A DNA stretch of 64,000 nucleotides. Source: Adiantum capillus-veneris (Eukaryota; Streptophyta; Polypodiopsida; Polypodiales; Pteridaceae). A program made the translations under genes and the position numbers. This document shows positions 44,945-60,128 of this stretch, piece after piece. The notes beneath the pieces were generated by a model. The model searched no databases. It was not told where the DNA came from and saw only the letters and a program-made list of their open reading frames with translations. The first letter of the stretch is position 1, and each line of letters opens with the position of its first letter. The stretch is taken from positions 82,143,525-82,207,524 of the forward strand of contig CM043958.1 in NCBI GenBank assembly GCA_014529385.2, given 5' to 3'.

Positions 44945-45239
44945 AGCTCAAAGTTGATGCACGAAATTCAAAAAATTGGATGGCTGCTATACAAGATGAA
45001 TATGATGCACTTGGGAAGAATAATACTTGATCTTATGTGACTTGCCTCCTGGCAAGAAGGCCATTGGTACAAAGTGGGTTAGTAAGTTGAAGCGTAAGCC
45101 AAATGGTAGTATTGATTGCTACAAGGCAAGGATTGTTGCAAATGGTCATGCTTGGCAAAAGCGCATTGATTATGCAAAAACTTTTGCTCCTACTTGTGGT
45201 ATCACTATTGTTCGCTTCATTTGTGCATTGGCAGCTTAG
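44945..45239 (+). pseudogene. Copia reverse transcriptase fragment
   Basis: Codes NSKNWMAAIQDEYDALGKNN, LCDLPPGKKAIGTKWVSKLK, KPNGSIDCYKARIVANGHAW and RIDYAKTFAPTCGITIVRFI, the N-terminal half of copia RT. One frame break near 45026. Close to the same segment of the copia at 59480-59840, so probably a relic of that family. Confidence 0.85.
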
Positions 45240-47999
<2,760 letters not shown>

Positions 48000-48290
48000 T
48001 AATCAAATTGAATGCGTGTGTACGTATATAGTTTTAGTAAGATTATGTGGCATATGTAAATTGGTGATGAACTTTTTTATGTTTTCTTAATTGTAAGTGT
48101 GTTATTAATAAGTGTGAGTTTGCATAAAAAAGTTTTTTTATTATCCCTATTCATTTTAATTCGCTTACATTTATGCTACCATTGTAAATATTGATAATGG
48201 TAAAATAAGGGTGGTACTATTTTCCCATGGAAAAATATGACACGAGGGAATCTATTTAAAGGATATATCCACTCTCAACAAAAAATAAGG
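48000..48290 (+). repeat. Dispersed repeat R1, copy 1
   Basis: Similar by eye to 56795-57135: TTATTAATAAGTGTGAGTTT, TACATTTATGCTACC, AAAATAAGGGTGGTACTATT and GGGAATCTATTTAAAGGA. Could be part of an old LTR or DNA element. Confidence 0.6.
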
Positions 48291-48399
48291 AGACTTCAAG
48301 GATTAAGGATATGAGGTGTTTTCTTTGCATTTGCTTTCTTAGGATGGGAAGACTTTTGATAGTTTTTTTGGCTCAAAATAAGAAATTGCAAGATGACAT

Positions 48400-48401
<2 letters not shown>

Positions 48402-48438
<37 letters not shown>
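48402..48438 (+). repeat. (CT)n microsatellite
   Basis: About 18 units; opposite orientation to most GA tracts here. No LINE 3' end adjoins it. Confidence 0.95.
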
Positions 48439-48439
<1 letters not shown>

Positions 48440-51400
48440 GATTGTGACTCAAGAAAATTAGGTGATACTTTTATATTTGTCAAATTGTGAGTGTGGTGTT
48501 TGGGTATGGTGTTGTTGCTAGAGGTTTGCGTATTGTGTTTTGTATTAGGACTCAAGCCCTATGACTAGCACAAAAGCCTTGAGAGGTGCTTAAAGGTCAC
48601 TCCTATTGTCACTTACTCTAGATCGTTGCAGGTTTTTGTGCTCTCATTAAGGAGGGCTTTCAAGATAAAAATGTGTGTACTCCTTGCATATAGTAAGGTC
48701 ATGATTGTGTTGTGTCTATACATGTATGTTTTTATTGCATGATTGCTTTGTCTTTATCATGGCCATTTAGGGTGCTTTGTCTTTAGCATGACCAATTAGG
48801 GTGCATGCTTTAAGAAATTTTGTATGAAACTTTTGTTCAAAAAACAAAGGAAAGAATCCATGTCATTGTGAGCACTAAGTTATAATTTTAATGTGTTATT
48901 TGTAGAATTTTTGGTCTTCGTAAGTAAGCTAGCAGAGATAAACACATTTGTAAATCCTTTTATCTACTTTTTATTAGTTATGACTTTAGTTTGGATGTGT
49001 CTAAAGACTTGTAAACTATTCTTGATTTGGGTATTGTCAAGCAAGTCCATTTAATCACTTGGGACATTGTGACATATGGGGATTAACAGAATGCTCTAGA
49101 GATTGTTATATATAGATTGAGCTTTGAGGAGTTCCAACCCTTCTTGATTATCAATAGGGTGCCTTTTAATTTTTGACTTAAGAAATTGTGGCCTTAATGG
49201 ATCTTGTGTAGCCCAAGAAAAGAATTTAGAGTGGTGTTTTCTTGCCTCCTCGTTTGTTGGTGATTCGTTGTGAATCTACTGTTAATCCTTGTTGTCATCA
49301 TTTTCCATTGGGAAGAGCCAACGCTAAATGTTTGGATACCCTTTTTTCTTTGAAATTCTAATGAAAATATTGAATTATTTCTAGAAAACTAGTGCATGTC
49401 ATTGCATATTAATCATCAAGTACAGACCAAGATAGATTGGGTATGTTTGAGGTGGTACTTAAAAAAGATGCATGCACTTGGTTTGAGGTGGTATTTGAAA
49501 AAGATGGATGATGTTAGAGGTAACTTTCCAACAAGTAGTGCAAAGATTCTCAACTCAATTTTGTCCCATAAGCACTTAAATATTGTGGCAATAAATTGTA
49601 ATTTTGAAATAAAAGACTTGATGATTATTATGCATAGAAACAATAATTTTTGCATTTATGAAATCTTTGGTTAAGGAGTCTCCTTAGCCTAGGGACTTCT
49701 ATTGAGCTTTGAAAAAGAGAAAGCTTCATCATTTGATTATTTCTAGTGCTAAAGGCTAAGATGGTGGTGGGTGAACGGCAAACTTTTACTAAATTAGGGC
49801 AAAGGGCTACTCAAAAGTTTCGTAAAATAAAGTGCGTACAAGATTGTGGATGTAATTATCTAGACAACCCAACAAGAGATTCAAAACAAAGGTCTAATCA
49901 TCAAGAACTCTCAAAAGTCACGACGAAGGTAATTGAGAGGCTCAATGAATTAGTTAACAATTTGACTAGTTATTTTGTATAAGGTGTAGGACCAAGAGGA
50001 CCACCTCAACACTGAATGGAAAGAAAGGGTAAACCTAGGCTGGTACTAGAGAGATCCAAGTGGGGAAAGTTGGGACGGCATGAATAATTCTCCTTGTCCA
50101 AGAGGTGAGCCGAGAAGGCCAAACCTAAACTATTTTGTGAAGATGAACGCGGATCATCCTCCACGACAACCACTTTTAGTGCAATGAAAAAACACGGTAC
50201 TAGTGGTTGAATTGAGGCCACCACCACTACCAACAATGGAGGAGAGACCATTACACCTAAATTTGACCCTAGCTTGCATGTAATAGAAGTAGTCAATGCA
50301 TCTCAAAGGAATGGGGCCATCATAGAGACAATGGGATAAAACAATATCGCATTAAAGAAAAGGTGCATGAAAATCAAACAGAGGGTACGAAGAAGGGTAA
50401 GGAGGAAGGAGCCAAAGTAAAGAAGAGAATGTGGATCAATCTCCAAAACTTTTCACTTGGTCATGGAATGGAACTATACAACCCCTAGGGGATTCACTTA
50501 TACTTATGGGGATGTCACCTACATATAACCATATAGACCCCACTCCTTACTTCAAAATACTATAACAACCATATACCTCCTTTACTATGATGTTTGTATA
50601 GTTGACTTCATCCCTATGTGATATAAATACGGGTTTTGAATCTCTATCAACAGTTGTAGGCATTGTGTCATTTTTTAAAAATTTGCCAAAGTTTCCTCTG
50701 CATGTTGACACTACTTTTAAAAGCTTGTCAAATAAAATGCCTCCTACTTAATAGGATTCTCACAAGGGATTCAAGGCTTTCAAAATCAAAAGAACAACTT
50801 AAGCCACTATATGGAGAAAAAGTAAATTTATAAGAATTGGACTTTTTAATGTATAAAATTGTAATGCTTTATGTCACTTGTTTTGTTTAAGAAAGTATAA
50901 AAGAATAAAATGGACTAAAATGTTGATACATCATTTCATTTCACACACTTGAATATCTCAATCTCCAAGAGACAATGTTTACATGCCATCGAAAAAACTA
51001 TGGCTTATACCACACAAGACAAAGCTTTTCACTCTCCCTAAATTTGAAATTCTGCATACATTGATCACAACAATGTCATGAACACTAGAAAGCCATCAAT
51101 AAATCATGAAAAGAGTGCCATGGATCTTCAAAGCCCTCCAATTCTTGTATTACCTTACCAGAAGCCATGAAAAGAAACTAAGCTTCTTGCTAAAAATAGT
51201 TATTTGAAAAAGAAATAATGTCAAATTCCTTTATCTCATTGGTCTATTTCATCTTTATTAGTATTAAAAACATGTTAGGATAAATTAGTGGTGCAAAAGT
51301 ATAATATTTTTTACATAGTCATTTGCAGTCTTGTAATCATCAACATCTCAGACATGTAAGTTACTACCTGAGTTCAAATGAATGGGTTTTTTAATTACCA

Positions 51401-52960
51401 AAATTTTAAAATTAAGGTCGTTTTATTACCTTAAGCATGTAAGTAAAGGGGTTTTTTAATACCATTTGAACGCACGTTATATGAAGAGTTTCTTAAAGGT
51501 GCACCGTCGAGATCATATGCTACATTACCACTTCCAAGGTACATATAGATTGTCGATAAGATTGTGTCTGTATCTCTTTGTTCCCTTTGATTTTTGATAC
51601 CATGCCAAATGGATTTTCACATTAAGATGATGATCAAGAAGATAAATTGGACCTCTTACCTCTTTTAGCACAACCCAACTTTTTCTCGTTGCATTTTGTC
51701 ACACCATGACTCATATTGCCAAGTTTCCTTTCCTTCGGCACCTATAAATCTTCTTTAAAGAGGAGCTTTAAAAAAAACAACACAATCTAAGTGTACTCCA
51801 AGACATCTGCCCGCTTGAAATTTTTTTCTTATATCAATTGAGAAGTAGATCCCACTTTTCCCTTGTTAATCTTTCCTTGGACAATGTAGGGTTGCTATGA
51901 AGAATATTTTTACACCTTGGGATCTGAACACTAAAGGTCCAAGGGTTTCTAACTCTAATGTGTTCACACACTGAATAGGAGCACGGATGGACCAAGGGCT
52001 AATTGGAAGTTGGCAATATTATATTCAAACTACGGTTTACGAGCATAACTCAGTAAATTTGGTTTTTGAAGGGTGTTTTATCGAACAACCTTTCTATTGA
52101 CGGACCAAAAAAAATCTATCCCTCTTAGTTAAAGGGTATTTTTGGCTTAGCCTTAGAAGTGAAAGTTGCTTCATCAATCAACCCTTCTTATGCAAGGTTG
52201 ATGGTTGTTTTGAAGGTTGAAATGCATTAAATCCTATCATTGATGGGAACAATGGGCTGCTCCACACACACGTTCTTATCTATGGCATACATGCATACAT
52301 TTTGAGTGTTAATACCTCATAGTGAGAGCTTGCTAAGGTGAGAGGTAGATGCGATTTGGGGGGGAGATGGGGAAAAGTGTGTCAACACAGGTGAGGTGTA
52401 TTCACCCAAGGATGAGGAGTCTACATTTGAATTAAAAGTTGGCAACTGCTCCCTAGTTTTGGAATCTTAGCTTAACTCGTCGAGCAATAACACAAGCATT
52501 GACAGCCTGGGTTCAATGCCTTAGAGAGAGTTGATTTTTACTTCAAAGGCTGTGGGGCATTAATTCCCTGAGGACTTAGTTAGCCAAAGTTTAAGTTAAA
52601 GGTGGCTAGGTGGTCATCGATAAAATTTAAATTTAAGGGAAAGAGCACTCCTTGAAACTCTTCAAGGTGGACTCACCATTTGTCAACACATGGTAATCGG
52701 CTTGCATTTCCATTATACTCTAAAGTTAGACGAGAAAATAATTATGAGATAGAGGACTTATATTGAGAAAATAAGAATCATTCATTGAAAGCTGCAAAAG
52801 TAATGTCTAGACCTTTTTTTGCTAGATTGAATATTTTGGAAAAGTTAAAGAGTATTTTGGGAATTTAGGGCAAATATTTTAAAATGTGAGTAGTGTTTGA
52901 GGAGATTTTGGAATTTTAGGTTGCCTCCTTTCTCTCCCCCCCATATGTACAATAGATTTC
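48439..52960. other. AT-rich sequence without supported genes
   Basis: About 4.5 kb. Frames at 49396-49674 (with a short internal repeat of RWYLKKM) and 49746-49982 show no known domain. The stretch may contain the decayed 5' part of the gypsy relic at 53410-56340, but I see no gag motif that proves it. Confidence 0.4.
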
Positions 52961-53409
52961 GGAAAATAAGTGGGGGTTACCCCTATTGTATACACTTATG
53001 CAACCCCTATTCCAAACCCCCCTTCCTTATACTCATGTGATACCGTACATACCTACATAGTGAATCCCTTGGGATACAACCTGATTGAATATATACAAGG
53101 TAAGGGTCTAAAAATTTATTGGCCTCAATTCTTAGCTCTATGTCTACAAGTGAGAAAGGAGTTTGTACGAGTGGTAAGCACAAGGGTGAAAGTCAAGGGA
53201 ATTTGTACGAGCGGTAAGCACTTGGGTGAAAGTCAAGGGAAGAGTGTTGTTGGTGAATATTACACAAGTAGAGGCCTTAGAAGACATCACTCCATTATGT
53301 TTCTTCGTGATGACTTACAAGGGGAATGGGTGCCCCATTATTCTTGGCCAGTCATGGCTAATGCAAACGCAAGCCTTGTAGAATTGGGAGATATAGAGAC
53401 ACATGTGAA

Positions 53410-54220
53410 AAAATGATAACCATAGAACAATTGTCTACGACACAACAAAGAAATTCCAAGAAGACCTACAAGGGGAGTTGACATCAATCGATACTAAAGA
53501 GGAACTCACAACTACATCCTGAGAGAAAGTAATCTCACAAGTGAAGAAGATTCCTCTATAGAAGTGATTGGTGCTAGACTCAAACCTCTCAATCAGATGC
53601 AAGAACAAGAGCAACCACAAAGAAAAAATGATGAGATGATAGAGGGTAAGCTATCGAAGACCCTCACACAAGATGAAAGGGTAAAATACATGCAAATGTT
53701 ACAAAATTTCCTAACTTGTTTGTCTAAGACCAAATTGATGTGAGAAGAATTGACGCTGTCCAATCTCAAATTGAGCTAAAGACAAAAATTTACCCTAAAG
53801 TTCAAAAGCTACAAAGGTTGGGTGTTTGTAAAAGAGGAGGCACTTTTGAAGGAAGTAAGAAAGCTACAATGTGCAAGTTTCATCTACCTAGTGGAAAATT
53901 TAAAGTGAGCGTCCTCAGTAGCAGTGACTCCAAAGTAGAATGACAAGTGAAGGGTGTGTGTGGACTATCTACCACTTACTGAAAGAACTAAGGTGGACCA
54001 CTTTTCTATTACTTTCCAATATAAGATCCTAAATGAAGTAGTGGGGCATGAAAAGTACAATGTTTGTGATGGTTACTTTAGTTATTTTTAAATATACATT
54101 GCAGAGGAAAGTAAAGAAGACCACATTCATTACACCATGTGGGTGCTATGCATTTCAAGTCATGCCTTTGGCATAACTAATGCATAAGTCACTTTCCAAA
54201 ACAACGGTTCATGAATGATG
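53410..54220 (+). pseudogene. Decayed non-chromodomain gypsy: RT region
   Basis: With several stops, the plus strand codes LSKTLTQDERVKYMQMLQNF (RT lead-in), VFVKEEALLKEVRKLQCASF, RVCVDYLPLTERTKVDHFS, QYKILNEVVGHEKYNVCDGY and SHAFGITNA, the order of a plant Athila/Tat-like RT. Stops at places where tryptophan or lysine is expected (53920-53960) show long decay. A possible upstream frame (52970-53416) with a 43-bp tandem repeat at 53145-53240 may be part of the same element. Confidence 0.8.
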
Positions 54221-54298
54221 TATTCAAGATTTCTCCATAAACTATTGATGATTCTTGCATCGATAGATTAGGGTCTTTACACTTCAAGTTTCATTCAT

Positions 54299-54450
54299 TT
54301 AGCTTCAAAGTTGTTACATTCACTCCAAAAGTTGACTCAACAAGATGAGTTAGCTTTGGAGTTGTTCAATTCACTCCAAAAGCTAACTCAACAAGTTGAG
54401 ATAGCTTCGGAGTTTGTTGCCTTCACTGCAGAAGCTTACTCAAAAAAATG
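54299..54450 (+). repeat. Tandem repeat, about 62-bp period, 2.5 copies
   Basis: Units share TTCACTCCAAAAG, CTCAACAAG and GTTAGCTT/GATAGCTTCGGAGTT blocks. It follows the RT remnant. Confidence 0.8.
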
Positions 54451-55089
54451 AGTTTTCATGGTTTGATGATTTAGAAGAGTATTTCAAGGGCATAAGGATG
54501 GTCTTATTTAAGCTTCCAACATTGATGCCACCATGTTGGGATTTTCCTTTCTTTCTAAATCCAAGTGTTGGCATGTAAACAGTAGTAGCCATACTCTTAC
54601 AACAAGATCCACATAGTAGCAAGATGAGTATAAGTATCACTAGCTAAGAAGTGTAAGAGTGGTTAAAAGATGCACGTTTTTCCCATAAAAAGGAGGTGGG
54701 AAAATTTATGGTTTTTGGCCTTCCATAATTCTTGCATACAATTTGATTGGAGGGAGCATATAGATCTATAATCTATACACCAATATCTTTTTGTAGATAT
54801 GTTACATGATATAATTTTAATGGCTAGATTTTACATTTTGTTTTTGGGAAAATTTTGAATTTAAATAAACTAGTTTTTTTTGCATGTTTGAATACAAACT
54901 TTATTTCCTTAATACTAAAGATTTGACTCCCTTAAACTGCCAGGCCCTCCTAGACCTGATTCTTTTTCTAATGTTTTAATAAGTCCAAAAGGAGAAGTAG
55001 TAATGAAAGAACAAGTGATTCTAAAAAGATCAACAAGAAACAACGAAGATGAGTACAATGTTCTAATGATGTGGGTTAAAGATGTGCTT

Positions 55090-56340
55090 ATCCCAAAAGA
55101 TTCAATGATCTACAATAATCCTTGGTATTTGGGCTCTTAAAAAGAAGAAGGAGAGGCTAAGGTCCAAAGCTACTATCATTTGTAAACCCTTGGGCCAATT
55201 TGAGAAAGTGTAACTTTATCACATCCCTAATAAAGAGAATCAAGACACAAACTTTCTAGCTAAACTTGCTATCTTAGGTCAAGATGAAGTACAAGTCATT
55301 ATTGTAGGTGCAACAATGAAAGCACCACAATATATGGCTATGGAGACCTAAGTACCATAGCCATATATTGGAATTAGGCACAAAATTTTAGCTAAACTAT
55401 GGTAAAAATATATGTTGGAGGGAGAATTTTTAGAAGAATTCTCAATGGCACAAAGAAGGAGGATCATAAAAAAGGCAAGCTTGTTATCTTGGTCAATGGT
55501 TAGAGGTATCTTTATACCAAAAGGGTAAGAAAATTGTTTATAGAAGAGTTCCATGCACTAATGAAATTTAGAAAAGCCTAAGGGGGTTGTATGAAGAAGC
55601 TTGTGAGGATCATTTTTCAAATGAGCTAATAAATAAAAAGATTGTGATGATCATTTTCAAATGAGCTAAGGGGGTTGCATGAAGAAGTAAAGGGGGCTGC
55701 AGGATCGTGTTTCAAATGAGCTAACAATGAAAAAGATTTTGCTTGCTAGATATGTTTGGTCAAGTATACATGTGGACACCCCACGTTGGTGTAGAAGCTA
55801 TCGTTGTTGCCAAGTAAATGGCAACAAAAGGTTGTAACGTGGACCTCAAAAACCAATCGTTGCTAGCAATCGTTTGAAATTGGGGGATTGATGCTATGGC
55901 CAATTGACAATGACAACAAAGTAATCACCTCTATATCCTTGTTGCCATCATCTACATGATCAGATGGTAAAAGCAAAAAGTGTAGTATGGGTAAACAAAA
56001 AGTGAGTGAGAAAGTTTTTCTACAACCACATATGTTACAAGTTTGGTACAACCCTTGAAATAGTCTTTGATAATGGTTCAGGCTTTAGAAAGGCCTTACT
56101 AATAGAAGTGTGTGAGGAGCTCAAAATTCATCATAGGCATATCCTTGTCTACTATCCACAATCAATGGTTTGGTAGAAAAGGCTAACAAAATCATTAGAA
56201 AGATGGTGAGAGGAAGCGAAAGCTATGGGATGGTTTTTTAGATGAAGGATTATGGGCATTTATAACAACCTAGAAGGATCCTGCACACTTGCCCATTTCA
56301 CTTGGTGTATGGGTAACAAGCTTCACAACCAATTGAGTTT
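55090..56340 (+). pseudogene. Decayed non-chromodomain gypsy: post-RT and integrase region
   Basis: Integrase traces on the plus strand at 55880-56200: WGIDAMGPIDNDNK, then VFDNGSGFR-like sequence (about 56070), CEELKIHHRHILVYYPQ and NGLVEKANKIIRKMVR. Many stops and frame breaks. Probably the same insertion as the RT relic at 53410-54220. Repeats of CAAATGAGCTAA at 55618-55720 lie in between. Confidence 0.75.
55328..55370. repeat. Perfect 16-bp inverted repeat
   Basis: CAATATATGGCTATGG at 55328-55343 and its reverse complement at 55355-55370, 11-nt spacer. Confidence 0.9.
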
Positions 56341-57393
56341 CACATTCCCACCATAAAAGAACACTCTATACAACAACCGACCTTTCAATCTAAGGAAAGT
56401 TTATGCAAGATGATATTACCAATTGATGGATTTGTATGGAAAGGAGCACTTTAAGAAGGTGAATGGCTACCAAATCAAATCTTATTTAAGTTGCATCCTT
56501 CTAGGAGACTTAGAGACAAATAAAGCCAAAGAGAAAACCATCTTCTATTTGTTGCACTTTTCACACAATGAAATCATGAGCAGTAGGTGCATAACCCATG
56601 GAGGTAAAGAGGGATCAAAAGGCGAAGGAATCTTGGAGTAAACATTGTGAAACTATCCTCTATTGTCATTTCAATGCGCGCCAATTGATGGTACACAAAT
56701 GCACCATCAACTAAGATAGGGACTAAATGATAGCCGTTTTTTGAACCAACTATCATAAAAGAAGAAAAAGGACAATCTTACCTTAAATAAATCAAACTTG
56801 TGTATATATATGGTTCTAATAAGCTTATTTGACATAGGTAAATGGTAGTGACCAAGATGCACCATCTAGCTTCCTTATGGGAACCCTCTTTTTTGTCATT
56901 TATCTTAACTCCCCAAGTGTGAGTTATTAATAAGTGTAAGTTTTCATAATTATTTTATGATTTGGAAGTTATTTTCAAGAAAATAAAGAAAGATGTGTAT
57001 TTTTTAAAGGCCTATTTATTTTAACTTATTTGTATTTATGCTACCCATTGGATATATAGCTAAGGATAAAATAAGGATGGTACTATTTTCTAATGGGAAA
57101 ATATGTTATGAAGGAATCTATTCAAAGGACATGTGTATCTGTGATGCACATTCTAGATACTAATTGATTTTCCAACAACCTTAATCATACTGCTAAACCT
57201 CTATTGTGCAAATACACTAATAGTGCATTTTTGCGCAAGCTATTTCGTCATTTTGTGCAGAAATTTTGTCAGTGCCGTTTTCTGCATAACAGGTCCCGTA
57301 CAGTCTACTACGGTTTGTGCTATATAGCACGTGTTTTTCCCACTCCGTTTCTCCTCTTTTCAAGCATTTCTCACATCAGGTGCAACATTCACC
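56341..57393 (+). other. No gene; repeat R1 copy 2 and probable leader of Copia-2
   Basis: 56795-57135 is the second copy of dispersed repeat R1. The 250 bp before the ATG at 57394 is likely the LTR/leader of Copia-2, but no primer binding site is recognisable. Confidence 0.45.
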
Positions 57394-60128
57394 ATGGCTG
57401 ACAACAACACATATGTATTCAAGATGTTTGTTGTTGAGCATAGGTTGGATGGGGATAATTACCCTATGTGGGCTTCTATGATGCAACATGTTCTATGTCA
57501 AAGGGCGTTTGGAACATTGTGTAGGGCATTGATGTACGTCTTTGTTCTGAGGATACAAGCAATGTTGAGGATGTTGCAGGTCTTGCTGCAAGGATTGCTG
57601 TTGTTAAGAGTTGTTTTGTCTACGACTAAACAATCTTGGGATGTAAAAGATGCGCATGCTCATTCATTGATTGCGTTGTCTATGAAGCACACTATTACTC
57701 CCCACATTCGTTCAACAAAATCTCAGATGTTGATGCAGAATAGGCTTTTAATGCAGAGTGTACCTGTAATCCTGCTGTTCATGATGCATGCATGTTAGTT
57801 GCTACAGATTCACATGTGTGGTATTTTGACAGTGGTGATACAAAGCACATTACCTCACGTCGTGATTTATTCACCTCTCTTGAGTCTTTCCCTCATGGGA
57901 ATTCAATTACTTGTGCCAGTAATGCCTCCTATTCGGTTCAGGTAGTTGGAAAGATTGTGCTTACTGCTGCAAATGGCAGTTCTTTCACACTTGTTGATGC
58001 ACTTTATGTTCCTGGGATCAAGAAGAATCTATTGGCTATATTTGTACTTGCTAGACTTGGTCTTGTAGTCAAATTTGTGGATGATAGATGTACAATACAT
58101 GATCTTAGTTTTGGTGATGAAATTGTTGCATTTGGCATTTTATGCCGTGGGCTGTATAAGCTCACTGTCTATGACAAGTGTGGGTAGAATTTTGCAAACG
58201 CAGTTGTGGATTCTAAGGCTATTTTAGATGCAAAACTTTGGCATGCACGTTTTGGACATCTGAATTTTGCCAGTTTGCTGCGTTTGCAAAAATCTGATAT
58301 GGTTGCTTCTTTGCCAGCTCTTAAAGCACCTGCCAAATATGTTTGTGAAGGCTGTGTTTTGGGTAAATGCAGCGTTCAAAGTTTCCAAAGGATGGTTCAA
58401 TTAAGGCCACATGCAGGTTGCAGCTTATGCATAGTGATGTTTGTGGGCCCATGCAAACTCCATCTTGGGCAATTACCTGTACTTCATGACTTTCATTAAT
58501 GATTACTCCAAACATGCATGGGTATATCCGCTTAAAGCTAAGTCCGAAGTGTTTATGTGCTTCAAACAATTTCTGGCTATGGCTGAAAATGTCTCGAAAT
58601 GTACTATGGACATCGTTCGTTCCGATCGAGGGGGGGAGTATACGTCTCGTAAATTTAATGCATTTCTGGCTAGTCGTGGGATAAAACACTAATGTACAGT
58701 GCCTTATACGTCTCAGCAAAATGGTGTTGCTGAGAGGAAAAACAAGTCACTTACAAAAATGGCACGCTGTATGGTCAAGACTCAAGCTTTACCTCGTTTG
58801 TTTTGGCTTGAGGCCATCATGTGTGCCATTTATGTACTAAACACGTGTCCTACAAAAGCTTTGCAATCTATGACTCCATATGAAGCATGGCATGATAGAA
58901 AGCCTTCTATTGAGCACATGCGTGTTTTTGGTTGTTAGGCATATGCTTTGGTGCCACAAACTCAGCGCAGGAAATTGGATGATAAGGTTGTCAAATGTAT
59001 TTTTTGTTGGTTATAGTGCTGAAAGCAAAGGTTACAGGTTGTATCATCCGCAAACAAAGCGTATCTTGGTCTCGCCGGATGTTGTGTTTGTGGAAGATTT
59101 TGTTCAGCCCTTGCTGTCATGTACTAGAGACAATAATGTAAGTTCACTTTATTGCCTCTTTTCAGTAATGGAAGTTCAAATGTAAATTCCAATGAGGCAA
59201 ATATACAGTCTATGGGGGTTTCTGAAAATGTTACAGATTAGCCTATTGCTGATGCAGATGTACATGATGTACTTGATGAGGAAAGGGCTGAGAATGAGCA
59301 GGCTAGAGGTATACCAAAATGGATGTGCATACTTTGTGTGACAGTAAATTGGATGCACCTTTGTGTGGTCGTACTTGTTCAGGTTCTCGCATGCATCTTA
59401 TACATCAGATTGTTATGCTTTGGCTGTGTCTAGCTTACATGATGTTGAGGAACCTCTATCTTTGATGAAGCACAAAATTAGAAAAATTGGATGGCTGCCA
59501 TGCAATCAGAATATGATGCGCTTTTAGAAAATGACACATGGACTTTATCTGATTTGCCTCCTGGCAAAATAGCCATTGGTACTAAGTGGGTTTACAAGTT
59601 GGAATGCAAGCCAGATGGTGAGATTGATTGCTATAAGGCTTGACTTGTTGCAAAAGGTTATGCACAACAAAAAGGTATAGATTATGAAGAGACTTTTGCT
59701 CCCATTGGAACGCAAGCCAGATGGTGAGATTGATCGCTATAAGGCTTGACTTGTTGCAAAAGGTTATGCACAACAAAAAGGCATAGATTATGAAGAGACA
59801 ATTTCTCTTACTTGTCGTATGACTACTATGCATTTTCTATGTGCATTGGCAGATCATTTTGGTTCGGATGTACATCAGTCAGACATTGTTACTGCTTTCT
59901 TGAATGGTGACATATTTGAGGAATTTTATGTAACACAGCCTCGCGGTTTTGTCAAGAAAGGACAAGAGGATAAAGTGTGCAGAGGTAAGAAAGCTTTGTA
60001 TGGGTTGAAGCAATCTCCTCGTGCTTGGTATGAGAAAGCTGACACTCATTTGGTCAAAGGATTTCGTAACAGTTCAACAGAGTTCAATAGAAAGCATATT
60101 GTATGTAAAGCGTGAGGGTGATTCTTGT
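57394..60128 (+). pseudogene. Copia-2, decayed Ty1/copia gag-pol
   Basis: ATG at 57394 (MADNNTYVFKMF) with a Gag start (HRLDGDNYPMWASMMQHVL). Gag is short and no CCHC knuckle is seen, so part is deleted. Protease: WYFDSGDTKHITS (57822). Integrase: LWHARFGHLNFASLL ... CEGCVLGKC, FINDYSKHAWVYPLKAKSE, IVRSDRGGEYTSRKF, SQQNGVAERKNKSLTKM. RT: WMAAMQSEYDALLENDTWTL, LPPGKIAIGTKWVYKLECK, SDIVTAFLNGDIFEEFYV, ALYGLKQSPRAWYEKAD. A 107-bp piece of RT is tandemly duplicated (59600-59813). Stops at 58187, 58690, 58938 and others; the copy ends in RT before YVDD at about 60128, where LINE-I begins. Confidence 0.88.

Noticed and set aside
49396-49982. Two plus-strand frames in AT-rich sequence
   Set aside because: Composition explains them; the internal RWYLKKM repeat is a short DNA duplication.
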